The notes below the pieces were generated by a model that was not told the origin of the DNA, made no database searches, and saw only the letters and a list, made by a program, of their open reading frames with translations. A stretch of 64,000 nucleotides of DNA, taken from positions 2,012,501 through 2,076,500 of the forward strand of contig NZ_CP107942.1 in NCBI RefSeq assembly GCF_036053395.1, given 5' to 3'. Shown here piece by piece: positions 18,628 to 27,467 of the stretch; position 1 is the stretch's first letter, and each line of letters opens with the position of its first letter. Source of the stretch: Actinoplanes sp. NBC_00393 (GTDB taxonomy: Bacteria > Actinomycetota > Actinomycetes > Mycobacteriales > Micromonosporaceae). A program made the translations under genes and the position numbers.

Positions 18628-18720
18628 CTGCACGAGCGCCGCGACCGGTTGCCGGGTCGGCCCGCAGCCGTGACGACATGAGCGCCGCGACTGGTCGCCG
18701 GGGTCAGCCTGCGGCCGTGA
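18583..18720. repeat. About 46-54-bp imperfect tandem repeat at convergent gene ends
   Basis: Three copies carrying CGCCGCGACYGG (18583, 18637, 18683) and GCCGTGAC (18621, 18667, 18714). The first copy encodes the C-terminus of the CDF exporter, and the last overlaps the stop of the convergent propeller gene, so both C-termini are written in repeat DNA. Confidence 0.75.
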
Positions 18721-20050
18721 CGATCAGGCGGTCTGCGGAGCGGCACAGCAGATACGTCCCGGAGGCGTCGCAGCCGAACTCGTGGGCCGTGGGCATCGCC
18801 CCCAGCAGCCGGGTCTCGCCGGTGTGCAGGTCGAGGCGGCTGACCGCGGTGTGCCCGGCCGGCGAGGCCGCCGGGCGCAGCAGCAGCGCCGCGTCGGTGG
18901 CGTCCGGCGCGGCGTAGGCCTGGCCGATCCCGCCGGGCCCTACCCGGCTGCCGTCGGCGGCGTCGAGCAGATACTGCCGGGGCGGGTCGGCACTGTCGCT
19001 GACCAGTAGCCGGCCGCCGCCGGTCCAGGTGACCACGGCCATCTCCGGCGTCTCCCAGCGCGTCCGGCCGGTGGCCGGGTCCAGGCCGGACAGGCTGTGG
19101 TGACCGATCAGGCAGAGCACCTTCCCGCAGTCCTGGATCCACAGGAACGGCCCGCTGACGGTACGCCAGAGGTCGCCGAGCGTGTCGATGTCGTAGGCGG
19201 TCACGGTGGACTGCTGCGGTCCGCTGCGGGCCACCACGAGCCGGTCACCGGCCGTCCGGATCAGCGTGTGGCGCCCGGAGCTCGGCACGGTCGCCGCCCA
19301 CGGCACCTGCCGGCTGCCGAGCAGGCTGCCGTCCGCATACCGGAGGACGGTGAGCTCGCCGCGCTCGGTGGCCGTGACGATCCGGTGCGGCTGCCCGTCA
19401 CGGTAGGAGACCGTGGCGGTCGGCATGCCGGTCACCGGGCGCCGCCAGACCGGTTCGCCGTCGCGGGCGCGCACCAGGCCCACCGCCGTGACCGCGCCGG
19501 TGGCGTCGACTTCTTCCAGTAGCACGCCGCCGGCGCCGCTCGCCAGCGCCTGGCCGGGCCGGGTCCAGAGCCGGTCGCCGGTGGCCGGGTCCAGCGCGAC
19601 CGTCTCCCGGTAGAACAGCAGTTCGCCGGAGCTGCCGTCCTGGTACACCCGCCTCGCGGTGGCCTCGCCGCTGTTCAGCAGCAGCACCCCGGCCTCCGGC
19701 CGGAACTCCACCCCGCCCAGGTCATGCCCGGTGGTCTGGCTCCAGCGCGGCACGCCGGTCGGCAGATGGTACGCGGTGAGCACCGCTTCCTCGTCGATCC
19801 GGCGGTGCACGAACGCCACGTCCCCGGCCAGGGTGATCGCCTGCGCCCTGTCGAATCGCAGCTCCCACATCTGGCGGACCGCACCCGGGCCCGCCGGCAC
19901 CGCGGCGCCGAGCGTGAACGCGCACAGAACCGCCACCGCCGCGATTCGCAGCCGGCGGGCGAGCCGCCGATCCACGGAGGGCAGCGGATCATCATGGAAA
20001 GGCCCGGCGGGTCGGGACACATCGCCGAGCTCGATGACGGTCGGAGACAT
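18704..20050 (-). CDS. Membrane-anchored PQQ-like beta-propeller protein
   Basis: A 448-residue protein. A cytosolic N-terminal stretch of about 35 residues, one hydrophobic segment (IAAVAVLCAFTLGAAVP, about residues 36-53), then an extracytoplasmic domain of repeated PQQ/YVTN-type blades: TGVPRWSQ, PATGDRLWTR, RDGEPVWRR, DTLGDLWRT and PATGRTRWE. Such propellers usually bind proteins or quinones; no enzymatic residues are evident and function is unknown. ATG start 26 bp from the divergent acyltransferase gene, so the two share a very short promoter region. The 3' end overlaps an intergenic tandem repeat. Confidence 0.75.
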   Translation of the reverse strand: MSPTVIELGDVSRPAGPFHDDPLPSVDRRLARRLRIAAVAVLCAFTLGAAVPAGPGAVRQMWELRFDRAQAITLAGDVAFVHRRIDEEAVLTAYHLPTGVPRWSQTTGHDLGGVEFRPEAGVLLLNSGEATARRVYQDGSSGELLFYRETVALDPATGDRLWTRPGQALASGAGGVLLEEVDATGAVTAVGLVRARDGEPVWRRPVTGMPTATVSYRDGQPHRIVTATERGELTVLRYADGSLLGSRQVPWAATVPSSGRHTLIRTAGDRLVVARSGPQQSTVTAYDIDTLGDLWRTVSGPFLWIQDCGKVLCLIGHHSLSGLDPATGRTRWETPEMAVVTWTGGGRLLVSDSADPPRQYLLDAADGSRVGPGGIGQAYAAPDATDAALLLRPAASPAGHTAVSRLDLHTGETRLLGAMPTAHEFGCDASGTYLLCRSADRLIVTAAG

Positions 20051-20076
20051 TACCGTCAGGGTGACACACTGCCCCG

Positions 20077-21282
20077 ATGAGTGCCGCCACTCGCAGACCG
20101 GAGCTGGATGCGATCCGCCTGTTCGTCGTACTCGGGCTGGTGTTCTTCCACAGCGCCCTGGTCTTCGACGCGCGCGACGACTTCTATGTGAAGAACCCGC
20201 AGACCACCGAGGCGATCACCTGGGTGGCCGGGCTGGGCGTGGTGTGGGCGATGCCGTCGCTGTTCCTGATCGCCGGGTTCGGGGCGTGGCACTCGATGCG
20301 CGGCCGTGGGGTGCGCGGGTTCGCCGGCGAACGGCTGCTGCGGCTCGGTGTGCCGCTGGTGTTCGCGACGCTGACCCTGCTGCCGCTCCCGCAGTGGCTG
20401 CGGCTCAAGTCGGCCGACCCCGGCTACGACGACTCGTACTGGCGGTTCCTGGGGGAGTTCTTCGACGTCCACCTGAGCCTGGCCGACTTCCCGTTCCTGG
20501 TGCAGGGCGAGTATTTCGAGAGCGGGCACCTGTGGTTCGTCGTGATGCTGCTGGCGTACTCCCTGATCCTCGCCGTGGTGGCGAGCCGGCTGCCCACCCT
20601 GCCGGGAGTGGACCGTCGAGGCGTGGTCCTCGTGCTCCCGGCACTCCCGCTGGCACTCGTCGGCGCGCTGCACGGCATGGAGGAGTCGTACGCGGGCTGG
20701 AGCCGCTGGGCGTACCTGCTGTTCTTCCTCTTCGGGTTCGGCCTTGCCGCTGATGACCGTTTCCGTGCCGCGATGCGCCGGGAGGCCCGGATCGCCGCGG
20801 TCGCCGGGATCCTGCTGTTCGGCGCCGCCGGGATGGCGCTGAGCACGGCCGACGGTGATCCGTTCACCGACATGACCGCGCACGCGATCACCGCGCGGGT
20901 GCTGTTCAGCCTGGCCGGCTGGTGCTGGGTGGTGGCGATCCTCGGCCTGCTGGACCGTCCGCGCACGAGCACCGGCGGGCCGGGCGGCAACCGGCGGGTG
21001 CTCGCCTATCTGGCCGCCGCCGCGCTGCCGCTCTACATCCTGCATCAACCGATCGTGGTGGCCGTCGCCTATCTCGTGGTCCGCTGGGACCTTCCGATCG
21101 CGGTGAAATACCTGGTCATCGTCGTGGTCTCGTTCGCTGTCATGTTCGCCGTCCACGACCTCGCGGTGCGGCGCACCCGGGTGACCCGCTTCCTGTTCGG
21201 CATGCGGGACGGAAAACTGTGGACGGTCGGCCCTTCCCAGCGGCCGTCGCGCGGACAAGGATCTGATCACGGCAGGTGGTGA
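20077..21282 (+). CDS. Acyltransferase-3 family integral membrane protein (OafA/WecH-like)
   Basis: A 401-residue polytopic membrane protein of the acyltransferase 3 family, which transfers acetyl or other acyl groups to sugars, peptides or other exported molecules. Typical features are the start RRPELDAIRLFVVLGLVFFHSALVF with the family His at the end of helix 1, the loop with RGVRGFAGERLLRLGVPLV, about ten hydrophobic segments, and a last helix with LPLYILHQPIV. It is the first of three same-strand genes (gap 41 bp to the next). Substrate unknown; the fused GNAT/aminotransferase two genes on suggests a small amino-acid-derived product. Confidence 0.85.
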   Translation: MSAATRRPELDAIRLFVVLGLVFFHSALVFDARDDFYVKNPQTTEAITWVAGLGVVWAMPSLFLIAGFGAWHSMRGRGVRGFAGERLLRLGVPLVFATLTLLPLPQWLRLKSADPGYDDSYWRFLGEFFDVHLSLADFPFLVQGEYFESGHLWFVVMLLAYSLILAVVASRLPTLPGVDRRGVVLVLPALPLALVGALHGMEESYAGWSRWAYLLFFLFGFGLAADDRFRAAMRREARIAAVAGILLFGAAGMALSTADGDPFTDMTAHAITARVLFSLAGWCWVVAILGLLDRPRTSTGGPGGNRRVLAYLAAAALPLYILHQPIVVAVAYLVVRWDLPIAVKYLVIVVVSFAVMFAVHDLAVRRTRVTRFLFGMRDGKLWTVGPSQRPSRGQGSDHGRW

Positions 21283-21323
21283 TTCCTGTGCTCAGGGTGA
21301 TCACGCGCGGGAGAGGGACCGGG

Positions 21324-22046
21324 GTGCTGTCCGACGAGAACAAGGCTCCCGCGAAGCGGGCTCCACGGAAACGGCCGGACACCCTGTCGATGATCCGCCG
21401 GTCCATCCTGGTCAACCCGGAGCAGGCGTTGCGTACGCTGCATCGCCACGACGACGAATGGGCGCCGCCGATCCGGTCGCTGCTGCTCGCCGAGACCTAC
21501 CTGCGCCTGCACTGCATCAACGCCGACGGCCGGGATCAGTACCAGGTGCGGGAGGCCGCGACTGCGGCCCGGTCCGCGCATGCCATCGCGGTGATCGCGG
21601 GCGAGGCCGACGAGCTGCTGTTCGCCTCCAGCGCGGTGCTGGCCGACATCGCCCTGTGCGCCGAGGACCCGGCCGCCGTCGCCGAGTGCACGGAGTATTT
21701 CAAGCTGGCCGCCGCCGTCCACGACGAGATCCGGGCGTACTGCGCGGCTGCGATGCGGGCCGTCGCCCAGTTCCACTGGCAGGACTGCGCGGCCGGCCGG
21801 GCACTGCTGGAGACCGTGCACCGCCGCTGCCTGGATTGGCCGGACAGCACTGAGTTCGCCCAGATGGTCGGTGACGCGCTGACCGTGATGGCCCTGGCCT
21901 GCGACGGTCCGGGCTACCGGCTCGACCTGCGGGCCTGGGCGCCGACCCCCGGTGGGTTCCTGCATCCGGACGTGCCGCATCCGCCGGTGGCGTACCTGAC
22001 CTCGCGTCTGCGCCGCCGCCAGCCGGCGCACACCTGCGGAGCTTGA
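21324..22046 (+). CDS. Alpha-helical protein of unknown function
   Basis: A 240-residue cytosolic protein with a basic N-terminus (KAPAKRAPRKRPD) and then almost continuous amphipathic helices rich in Ala (SLLLAETYLRLHC, AATAARSAHAIAVIAGEADELL, EYFKLAAAVHDEI), reminiscent of TPR-like helical repeats without a clear TPR consensus. I do not recognise the family. GTG 21324 is chosen because GAGAGGGA lies just upstream; an in-frame start at 21276 would overlap the acyltransferase. Its stop lies 1 nt before the next start codon, so it is translationally coupled to the GNAT-aminotransferase. Confidence 0.65.
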   Translation: MLSDENKAPAKRAPRKRPDTLSMIRRSILVNPEQALRTLHRHDDEWAPPIRSLLLAETYLRLHCINADGRDQYQVREAATAARSAHAIAVIAGEADELLFASSAVLADIALCAEDPAAVAECTEYFKLAAAVHDEIRAYCAAAMRAVAQFHWQDCAAGRALLETVHRRCLDWPDSTEFAQMVGDALTVMALACDGPGYRLDLRAWAPTPGGFLHPDVPHPPVAYLTSRLRRRQPAHTCGA

Positions 22047-22047
22047 G

Positions 22048-23709
22048 GTGACGCGGCTCGGACTGCGTCCGGGAACCGCGGCCGACCAGGACTGGATCTT
22101 CCGGCTGCGGCATGCGGTCTATGCCGAGGAGCTGGGACAGCACGAGCCGAACGCGGCGGCCCGGCTCAGCGATGCGCTGGACGGTCTCGGCGTGGTCTAC
22201 CTGGTGGCGACCTGCGGCGATACACCGATCGGGTTCGTCAGCATCACGCCGCCGTGGGCCGGCCGCTGGTCGCTCGACAAGTATCTGTCCCGCACCGACC
22301 TGCCGGTTCTCGACGAGCCGGACGTGTTCGAGATCCGGATCCTCACCGTCGACCCGGCCTGGCGGCGCACGCCGGCCGGCCCGTGGCTGATGTACGCGGC
22401 GTTACGCTGGGTGATGTCGCGCGGCGGTCGGCGGGTGGTCGCGATGGGCCGCGCCGATCTCGGCGGCATGTACCGGGCTGCCGGGCTGCGCCCGACCGGC
22501 CGCGAGGTGATCTCCGGGGCGGTGCGCTTCGAGGTCATGGCAGCCACGGTGCGTGAGATCCAACAGCAGACCCGGCAACGGTACGCCTCCGCGCTCGACC
22601 GTCTCGCCCCAGCGATGGACTGGCGCCTGGACATGCCGATGCGCGCTGACTCGGACGGCTGTTTCCACGGCGGCGCCTCGTTCGACCTGCACCGGCGTAC
22701 GTCCGTGGTCTCCGCGGACGTGCTCGATGCCTGGTTTCCACCCGCACCCGGCGTCCTCGCTGCGCTCACCGACGACCCGGCCTGGCTGGCCCGCACCTCG
22801 CCGCCGGTGGACGCGACCGGCCTGCGTGCCGAGATCGCCACGGCCCGCGGCGTGCCGGTCGAGACTGTGACGGTCGGCGCCGGCTCGTCGGATCTGATCT
22901 TCCGGGCCTTCCGGCAGTGGCTGACCCCGGACAGCCGGGTGCTGCTGATCGACCCGGGCTACGGCGAGTACGCGCACGTCACTGAGGAGGTGATCGGCTG
23001 CCGCGTGAAGCGCCTGCGGATCGCCCGGGCCGTCGATCCCGGCCGGCTCACCGCCGCGCTCGCGACCGGCGGCTACGACCTGGCGGTGCTGATCAATCCG
23101 AACAACCCGACCGGCGGCTGGCTGCCGGGCGACACACTGCGTGACATCGCGGCTCAGGCGCCGCCGCACACCCGGATCTGGGTCGATGAGGCCTACATCG
23201 GCTACGTCGGTCTCGAGAACTCCCTTGCCGGGTTGGCTGCGACCTCACCGAACGTGACGGTCTGCACGTCGATGTCGAAGATGTACGCGCTGTCCGGCCT
23301 TCGCGCGGCGTACCTGATCAGTAATCCCGCGACCGCGGCCGCGCTGCGCCGCTGGACGCCGCCCTGGGCGCTCAGCCTCCCCGCCCAGCTCGCGGCGGTC
23401 GCCGCGCTGCGCGATCCGGATTACTACGCCGCGCGCTGGCAGCAGACCGTCGCGCTGCGCGCCGAGCTCGCGGCGGCCCTGCAGGCCACCGATCCGGACC
23501 TGCACGTTGACCAGGCCGCAGCCAACTTCCTGCTGGTCACCATGCCGCGGTACGCGAAGAGCGCCCCTCAGGTCGTCGAACAGTGCCGCCGTCACGGCAT
23601 CTACCTGCGGGACCTGTCCCCGATGTCCCCGGTGTTCGAGGGCCGCACGGTCCGGATCGCGGTGAAGGACCCGGTCGCGAACGCCCGGATCGTCGCCGCC
23701 TTCGCCTGA
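22048..23709 (+). CDS. GNAT acyltransferase-aminotransferase (HisC/CobD-like) fusion
   Basis: A 553-residue two-domain protein. Residues 1-165 are GNAT-like (FRLRHAVYAEELGQ, FEIRILTVDPAWRR, GMYRAAGLRP) and resemble N-acyl amino acid/autoinducer-synthase-type acetyltransferases. Residues about 190-553 are a fold type I PLP enzyme close to histidinol-phosphate aminotransferase/threonine-phosphate decarboxylase: NPNNPTGGW, WVDEAYIGY, the PLP lysine in SMSKMYALSGLR (Lys411), and an Arg near the C-terminus (GRTVRIAV). It could make and then acylate an amino-acid-derived amine, or the reverse; substrate unknown. GTG start 1 nt after the previous stop. The next gene is behind its own operator. Confidence 0.8.
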   Translation: MTRLGLRPGTAADQDWIFRLRHAVYAEELGQHEPNAAARLSDALDGLGVVYLVATCGDTPIGFVSITPPWAGRWSLDKYLSRTDLPVLDEPDVFEIRILTVDPAWRRTPAGPWLMYAALRWVMSRGGRRVVAMGRADLGGMYRAAGLRPTGREVISGAVRFEVMAATVREIQQQTRQRYASALDRLAPAMDWRLDMPMRADSDGCFHGGASFDLHRRTSVVSADVLDAWFPPAPGVLAALTDDPAWLARTSPPVDATGLRAEIATARGVPVETVTVGAGSSDLIFRAFRQWLTPDSRVLLIDPGYGEYAHVTEEVIGCRVKRLRIARAVDPGRLTAALATGGYDLAVLINPNNPTGGWLPGDTLRDIAAQAPPHTRIWVDEAYIGYVGLENSLAGLAATSPNVTVCTSMSKMYALSGLRAAYLISNPATAAALRRWTPPWALSLPAQLAAVAALRDPDYYAARWQQTVALRAELAAALQATDPDLHVDQAAANFLLVTMPRYAKSAPQVVEQCRRHGIYLRDLSPMSPVFEGRTVRIAVKDPVANARIVAAFA

Positions 23710-23760
23710 TCGCTGTTTCGAAAAGGTTGTGTCCGGTCGGCAGACATAACAAGATGTCGA

Positions 23761-23774
23761 TGGGAGCGCTCCCA
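23761..23774. promoter_or_regulatory. CebR/CelR-type operator
   Basis: TGGGAGCGCTCCCA is a perfect 14-bp palindrome identical to the known actinobacterial binding site of the LacI-family cellobiose-responsive repressors CebR/CelR. It lies 34 bp before the cellulase start, where it would repress transcription until cello-oligosaccharides are present. Confidence 0.85.
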
Positions 23775-23807
23775 CTCCCTTCCCGTTCCCCGTGAAGGAG
23801 TACCACC

Positions 23808-25739
23808 GTGCTCGACAGAAGAGGAAGGAAACGCCTGGCCGGCGCCGCCTCCGGTCTGGTCCTGGCGTTGACCGGCCTGCTTGCGCCGGCCGGCACACCA
23901 GCGGCGGCCGCCGTCCCGGCCAACGACTGGCTGCACGTGCAGGGCAACCAGATCGTCGACGAGGCCGGCAACCCGGTCTGGCTGACCGGCACCAACTGGT
24001 TCGGTTTCAACGCCTCCGAACGCGTCTTCCACGGCCTGTGGTCCGGCAACATCACCGAGATCACCAAGTCGATGGCCGACCGGGGCATCAACATCGTGCG
24101 CGTACCGATCTCCACCCAGCTGCTGCTGGAGTGGAAGGCCGGCACCTTCGGCACGGTCAACGTCAACACGTACGCCAACCCCGAACTGACCGGCAAGAAC
24201 AGCCTGCAGATCTTCGACTTCTGGCTGGAGCTCTGCAAGCAGTACGGCATCAAGGTGATGCTGGACGTGCACAGCGCCGAGGCTGACAACTCCGGACACA
24301 ATCACCCGGTGTGGTGGAAGGGCACGATCACCACCGAGAACTTCTACCAGGGGTGGGAGTGGGTGACCAACCGCTACAAGGCGAACGACACGATCGTCGC
24401 GATGGACATCAAGAACGAGCCGCACGGCGCGCAGAACGAGAGCCCGCGCGCGAAGTGGGACGGTTCGACGGACGCCGACAACTGGAAGTACGTCGCGGAG
24501 ACGGCGGCCAAGCGGATCCTCGCGATCAACCCGAACGTGCTCGTGCTGGTCGAGGGCAACCAGGCCTACCCGCGGCCGGGCGCCACCTGGAGCTCGCCCA
24601 ACACCAACCCGGACCTCACCCCGAACTTCTACAACACCTGGTGGGGCGGCAACCTGCGCGGCGTCAAGGACCACCCGGTCAACCTGGGCGCCAACCAGGA
24701 CCAGCTGGTCTACTCGCCGCACGACTACGGGCCGCTGGTGTTCAACCAGCCGTGGTTCGACAAGCCGTTCGACAAGACCACGCTGACCGACGACGTGTGG
24801 CGGCCGAACTGGCTCTACATCCACGAGAACGGCACCGCACCGCTGCTGATCGGCGAGTGGGGCGGCCGGCTCGGGCAGGACGCCCGGCAGGACAAGTGGA
24901 TGGCCGCCCTGCGTGACCTGATCGTCGAGCACAAGCTGCACCAGACGTTCTGGGTGCTCAACCCGAACTCCGGTGACACCGGCGGTCTGCTGCTCGACGA
25001 CTGGAAGACCTGGGACGAGCAGAAGTACGCGCTGCTCAAGCCGGCCCTGTGGCAGCACAACGGCAAGTTCGTCGGCCTCGACCACCAGACGCCGCTCGGC
25101 GCCAACGGGATCAGCCTCGGCCAGCGCTACGGCGACGGCGGGGGAGAGGGCGACTCGACCGCGCCGTCGGTGCCCGGCCAGCCGACCGCGAGCAACGTGA
25201 CCTCCAGCGGGGTGACCCTCACCTGGGCGGCGTCGACCGACAACGTCGGTGTGACCAGCTACGACGTGCTGCGCGGGGGGACTGTGGTGGCGACTGTCTC
25301 CGGGACGACCTACAACGTCACCGGGCTGGCGGCGTCCACGGCGTACACCTTCAGCGTGCGCGCCCGGGATGCGGCCGGAAACGTCTCGGCCGCATCGGCC
25401 GGCCGTAGTGTCACCACCGCGGCGGGCGGCGGAAGCGGCGAGAACCAGGGCTGCTCGGCCACCTACAAGACGCTCACCTCGTGGAGCGGCGGCTTCCAGG
25501 CCGAGGTCACGGTGAAGAACACCGGCACCACCGCCTCGACCGGCTGGACCGTGAAATGGACCTACCCGAGCGGCACCACGGTCGGCTCGGTGTGGAACGG
25601 CGTATCCGGCACCCCGGCGGTGACCGTGCGCAACGCCGCCCACAACGGCGCCCTGGCCGCGGGTGCGAGCACCACGTTCGGCCTGATCGGCTCGGGCGCG
25701 GCCGGAACCCCGGCCGACATCACCTGCAGCGCGTCCTGA
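23808..25739 (+). CDS. Secreted GH5 cellulase with FnIII and CBM2 domains
   Basis: A 643-residue modular endoglucanase. A signal peptide (RRGRKRLAGAASG then a hydrophobic core, probable cut after AAAA near residue 35) is followed by a GH5 barrel (about 40-430) with the acid/base in DIKNEPHG (Glu204) and the nucleophile in LLIGEWGG (Glu350). After a Gly/Asp-rich linker come a fibronectin type III domain (about 450-540; PSVPGQPTASNV, VGVTSYDVLRGG) and a C-terminal family 2 cellulose-binding module (about 548-643; Cys pair, FQAEVTVKNTG, GWTVKW). It degrades cellulose outside the cell. Induction by cellobiose is predicted from the upstream CebR palindrome. GTG start with an AAGGAG RBS. Confidence 0.93.
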   Translation: MLDRRGRKRLAGAASGLVLALTGLLAPAGTPAAAAVPANDWLHVQGNQIVDEAGNPVWLTGTNWFGFNASERVFHGLWSGNITEITKSMADRGINIVRVPISTQLLLEWKAGTFGTVNVNTYANPELTGKNSLQIFDFWLELCKQYGIKVMLDVHSAEADNSGHNHPVWWKGTITTENFYQGWEWVTNRYKANDTIVAMDIKNEPHGAQNESPRAKWDGSTDADNWKYVAETAAKRILAINPNVLVLVEGNQAYPRPGATWSSPNTNPDLTPNFYNTWWGGNLRGVKDHPVNLGANQDQLVYSPHDYGPLVFNQPWFDKPFDKTTLTDDVWRPNWLYIHENGTAPLLIGEWGGRLGQDARQDKWMAALRDLIVEHKLHQTFWVLNPNSGDTGGLLLDDWKTWDEQKYALLKPALWQHNGKFVGLDHQTPLGANGISLGQRYGDGGGEGDSTAPSVPGQPTASNVTSSGVTLTWAASTDNVGVTSYDVLRGGTVVATVSGTTYNVTGLAASTAYTFSVRARDAAGNVSAASAGRSVTTAAGGGSGENQGCSATYKTLTSWSGGFQAEVTVKNTGTTASTGWTVKWTYPSGTTVGSVWNGVSGTPAVTVRNAAHNGALAAGASTTFGLIGSGAAGTPADITCSAS

Positions 25740-25745
25740 CGGTTC

Positions 25746-25785
25746 GGTTCGCCCGCCGCCGGTGCGAAACGGCGGCGGGCGAACC
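25746..25785. terminator. Bidirectional terminator hairpin
   Basis: Perfect 16-bp stem: GGTTCGCCCGCCGCCG (25746-25761), loop GTGCGAAA, complementary arm 25770-25785. It sits exactly between the convergent cellulase and amidohydrolase stops and can serve both strands. Confidence 0.85.
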
Positions 25786-25790
25786 TCCGG

Positions 25791-27416
25791 TCAGCGCTCG
25801 TGGACCAGCTCGCCGGCCACATAGGTGAGGTCCACGCGGGTTTCGCCGATCTCCACCGGTGGGCCGTCGAACGGGTCGCGGTCCAGAACGACCAGGTCGG
25901 CGACGTTGCCGGGGCGCAGGGTGCCGCTGTCGTCGCGGTGGTTCACGTACGCGCTGCCGGCGGTGTAGGCCGCGAGGGCCGTACCGAGATCAAGGCGTTG
26001 AGAAGGCAGGAAGACCGGCCCGGTCTCGCCGGGGCCGACCCGGTTGACCGCCACGTGCACACCCTGGATCGGATCCGGGCTGCTCACCGGCCAGTCGCTG
26101 CCCGCCGCCAGGGTCGCGCCGGCGCGCAGCAGGTCGCCGAACGGGTACTGCCAGGCCGCCCGCTCCGGGCCGAGGAACGGGATGGTCAGCTCGTCCATCT
26201 GCGGTTCGTGGGCGGCCCACAGCGGCTGCAGGTTCGCGACCGCGCCGAGCTGCCGGAAGCGGGCGATGTCGTCCGGGTGCACGACCTGCAGGTGCGCCAG
26301 GTGGTGCCGGGTGTCGCGGAAGCCGTTCGCGGCACGGGCCGCCGCGACCGCGTCCAGGGCTTCCCGGACCGCCCGGTCGCCGAGCGCGTGGAAGTGCACC
26401 TGGAAACCGAGCGCGTCCAGCTCGGTCACGTACCCGGCGAGCGCGGCCGGGTCGACGAAGCTGATGCCGCTGTTGCCGGTGGCGCAGCCGCATCCGTCCA
26501 GGTAGGGCGCGGTCATCGCGGCGGTGAAATTCTCCGCCACCCCGTCCTGCATGATCTTCACGGTCCTGCAGGTGAGCCGGCCGAGGGTGAGCCGGTCGCG
26601 GTGGGCGAGCAGCTCGGGGATCTGCTCGGCGCCGCGGTCCCGGTCCCACCACAGGGCGCCGGTCACGGTGGCGGTGAGCGAGCCGTCGCGGGCGGCGGCC
26701 AGGTACGCGTCCGACGGATCCGGATAGCCGTTGCTGCCGCACAGCATGGCGTCCTGCCAGCCGGTGATGCCGAGCGAGTGCAGCAGCCGCTGCGCCCGCA
26801 GCAGCCCGGCCAGCAGGTCCGCCGGGGTGGCCGCGGGGATCAGGTGGCTGACCAGCGAGACCGCGCCCTCCTGCAGAGCGCCGATCGGCTCGCCCGCGGC
26901 GTCCCGGTTGATCACGCCGTCGGCCGGGTCGGGGGTGTCACGGGTGATCCCGGCCCGCTGCAGAGCGGCGGTGTTGACCCAGGCGCCGTGGTGGTCGCGG
27001 TTGGTCAGGTACACCGGCCGGTCCGGCACGATCGCGTCGAGCAGCTCCCGGGTGGGCAGGCCGCCGGGGAAGGTCTCCATCGACCAGCCGCTCCCGGTGA
27101 TCCACTCCTGGTCGGGGTGCGCGTCGGCGTACGTCCGGATCCGTTCCTGGTATTCGCCCAGCTCCGTGGTGCCGGTGAGGTCGCACTGGCCCCTCTCCAG
27201 ACCGCCGAAGACCGCGTGCACGTGCGCGTCCTGGAAACCCGGCAGCAGCAGCCGCCCCTGCAGATCGATCACTTCGGTCTTGGGGCCGCGCAGCTCGCCG
27301 AGGTCGTGGCCGACCGCGAGGATCCGGCCGTCCCGGACGGCGAGGGCGGTGGCCCGGGTGCGTGCTGCGTCCAGAGTCAGGACCGGGCCGTTGGTGAAGA
27401 TCAGATCAGCAGTCAC
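25791..27416 (-). CDS. YtcJ-like amidohydrolase (amidohydrolase 3 family)
   Basis: A 541-residue metal-dependent hydrolase. The N-terminal beta-sandwich (ADLIFTNGPVLTLD, VIDLQGRLLLPGFQDAHVH with the HxH metal motif) leads into a TIM barrel with the family's long insertion (WITGSGWSMETFPGG, LTNRDHHGAWVN) and later metal-site histidines (FHALGDRAV, HLAHLQVVHPDD). The C-terminal GSDWPVSSPDP and NVADLVVLDRDPF are diagnostic. Substrate unknown; relatives hydrolyse amides or formamides. Cytosolic. GTG start. The next same-strand genes upstream are the ABC pair, 51 bp away, so a shared transcript is possible. Confidence 0.88.
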   Translation of the reverse strand: MTADLIFTNGPVLTLDAARTRATALAVRDGRILAVGHDLGELRGPKTEVIDLQGRLLLPGFQDAHVHAVFGGLERGQCDLTGTTELGEYQERIRTYADAHPDQEWITGSGWSMETFPGGLPTRELLDAIVPDRPVYLTNRDHHGAWVNTAALQRAGITRDTPDPADGVINRDAAGEPIGALQEGAVSLVSHLIPAATPADLLAGLLRAQRLLHSLGITGWQDAMLCGSNGYPDPSDAYLAAARDGSLTATVTGALWWDRDRGAEQIPELLAHRDRLTLGRLTCRTVKIMQDGVAENFTAAMTAPYLDGCGCATGNSGISFVDPAALAGYVTELDALGFQVHFHALGDRAVREALDAVAAARAANGFRDTRHHLAHLQVVHPDDIARFRQLGAVANLQPLWAAHEPQMDELTIPFLGPERAAWQYPFGDLLRAGATLAAGSDWPVSSPDPIQGVHVAVNRVGPGETGPVFLPSQRLDLGTALAAYTAGSAYVNHRDDSGTLRPGNVADLVVLDRDPFDGPPVEIGETRVDLTYVAGELVHER

Positions 27417-27467
27417 TGGTTCTTCCCGCCGCCCACCGTCTCCGTCATCCGCTCAGTCTGTCATCGG

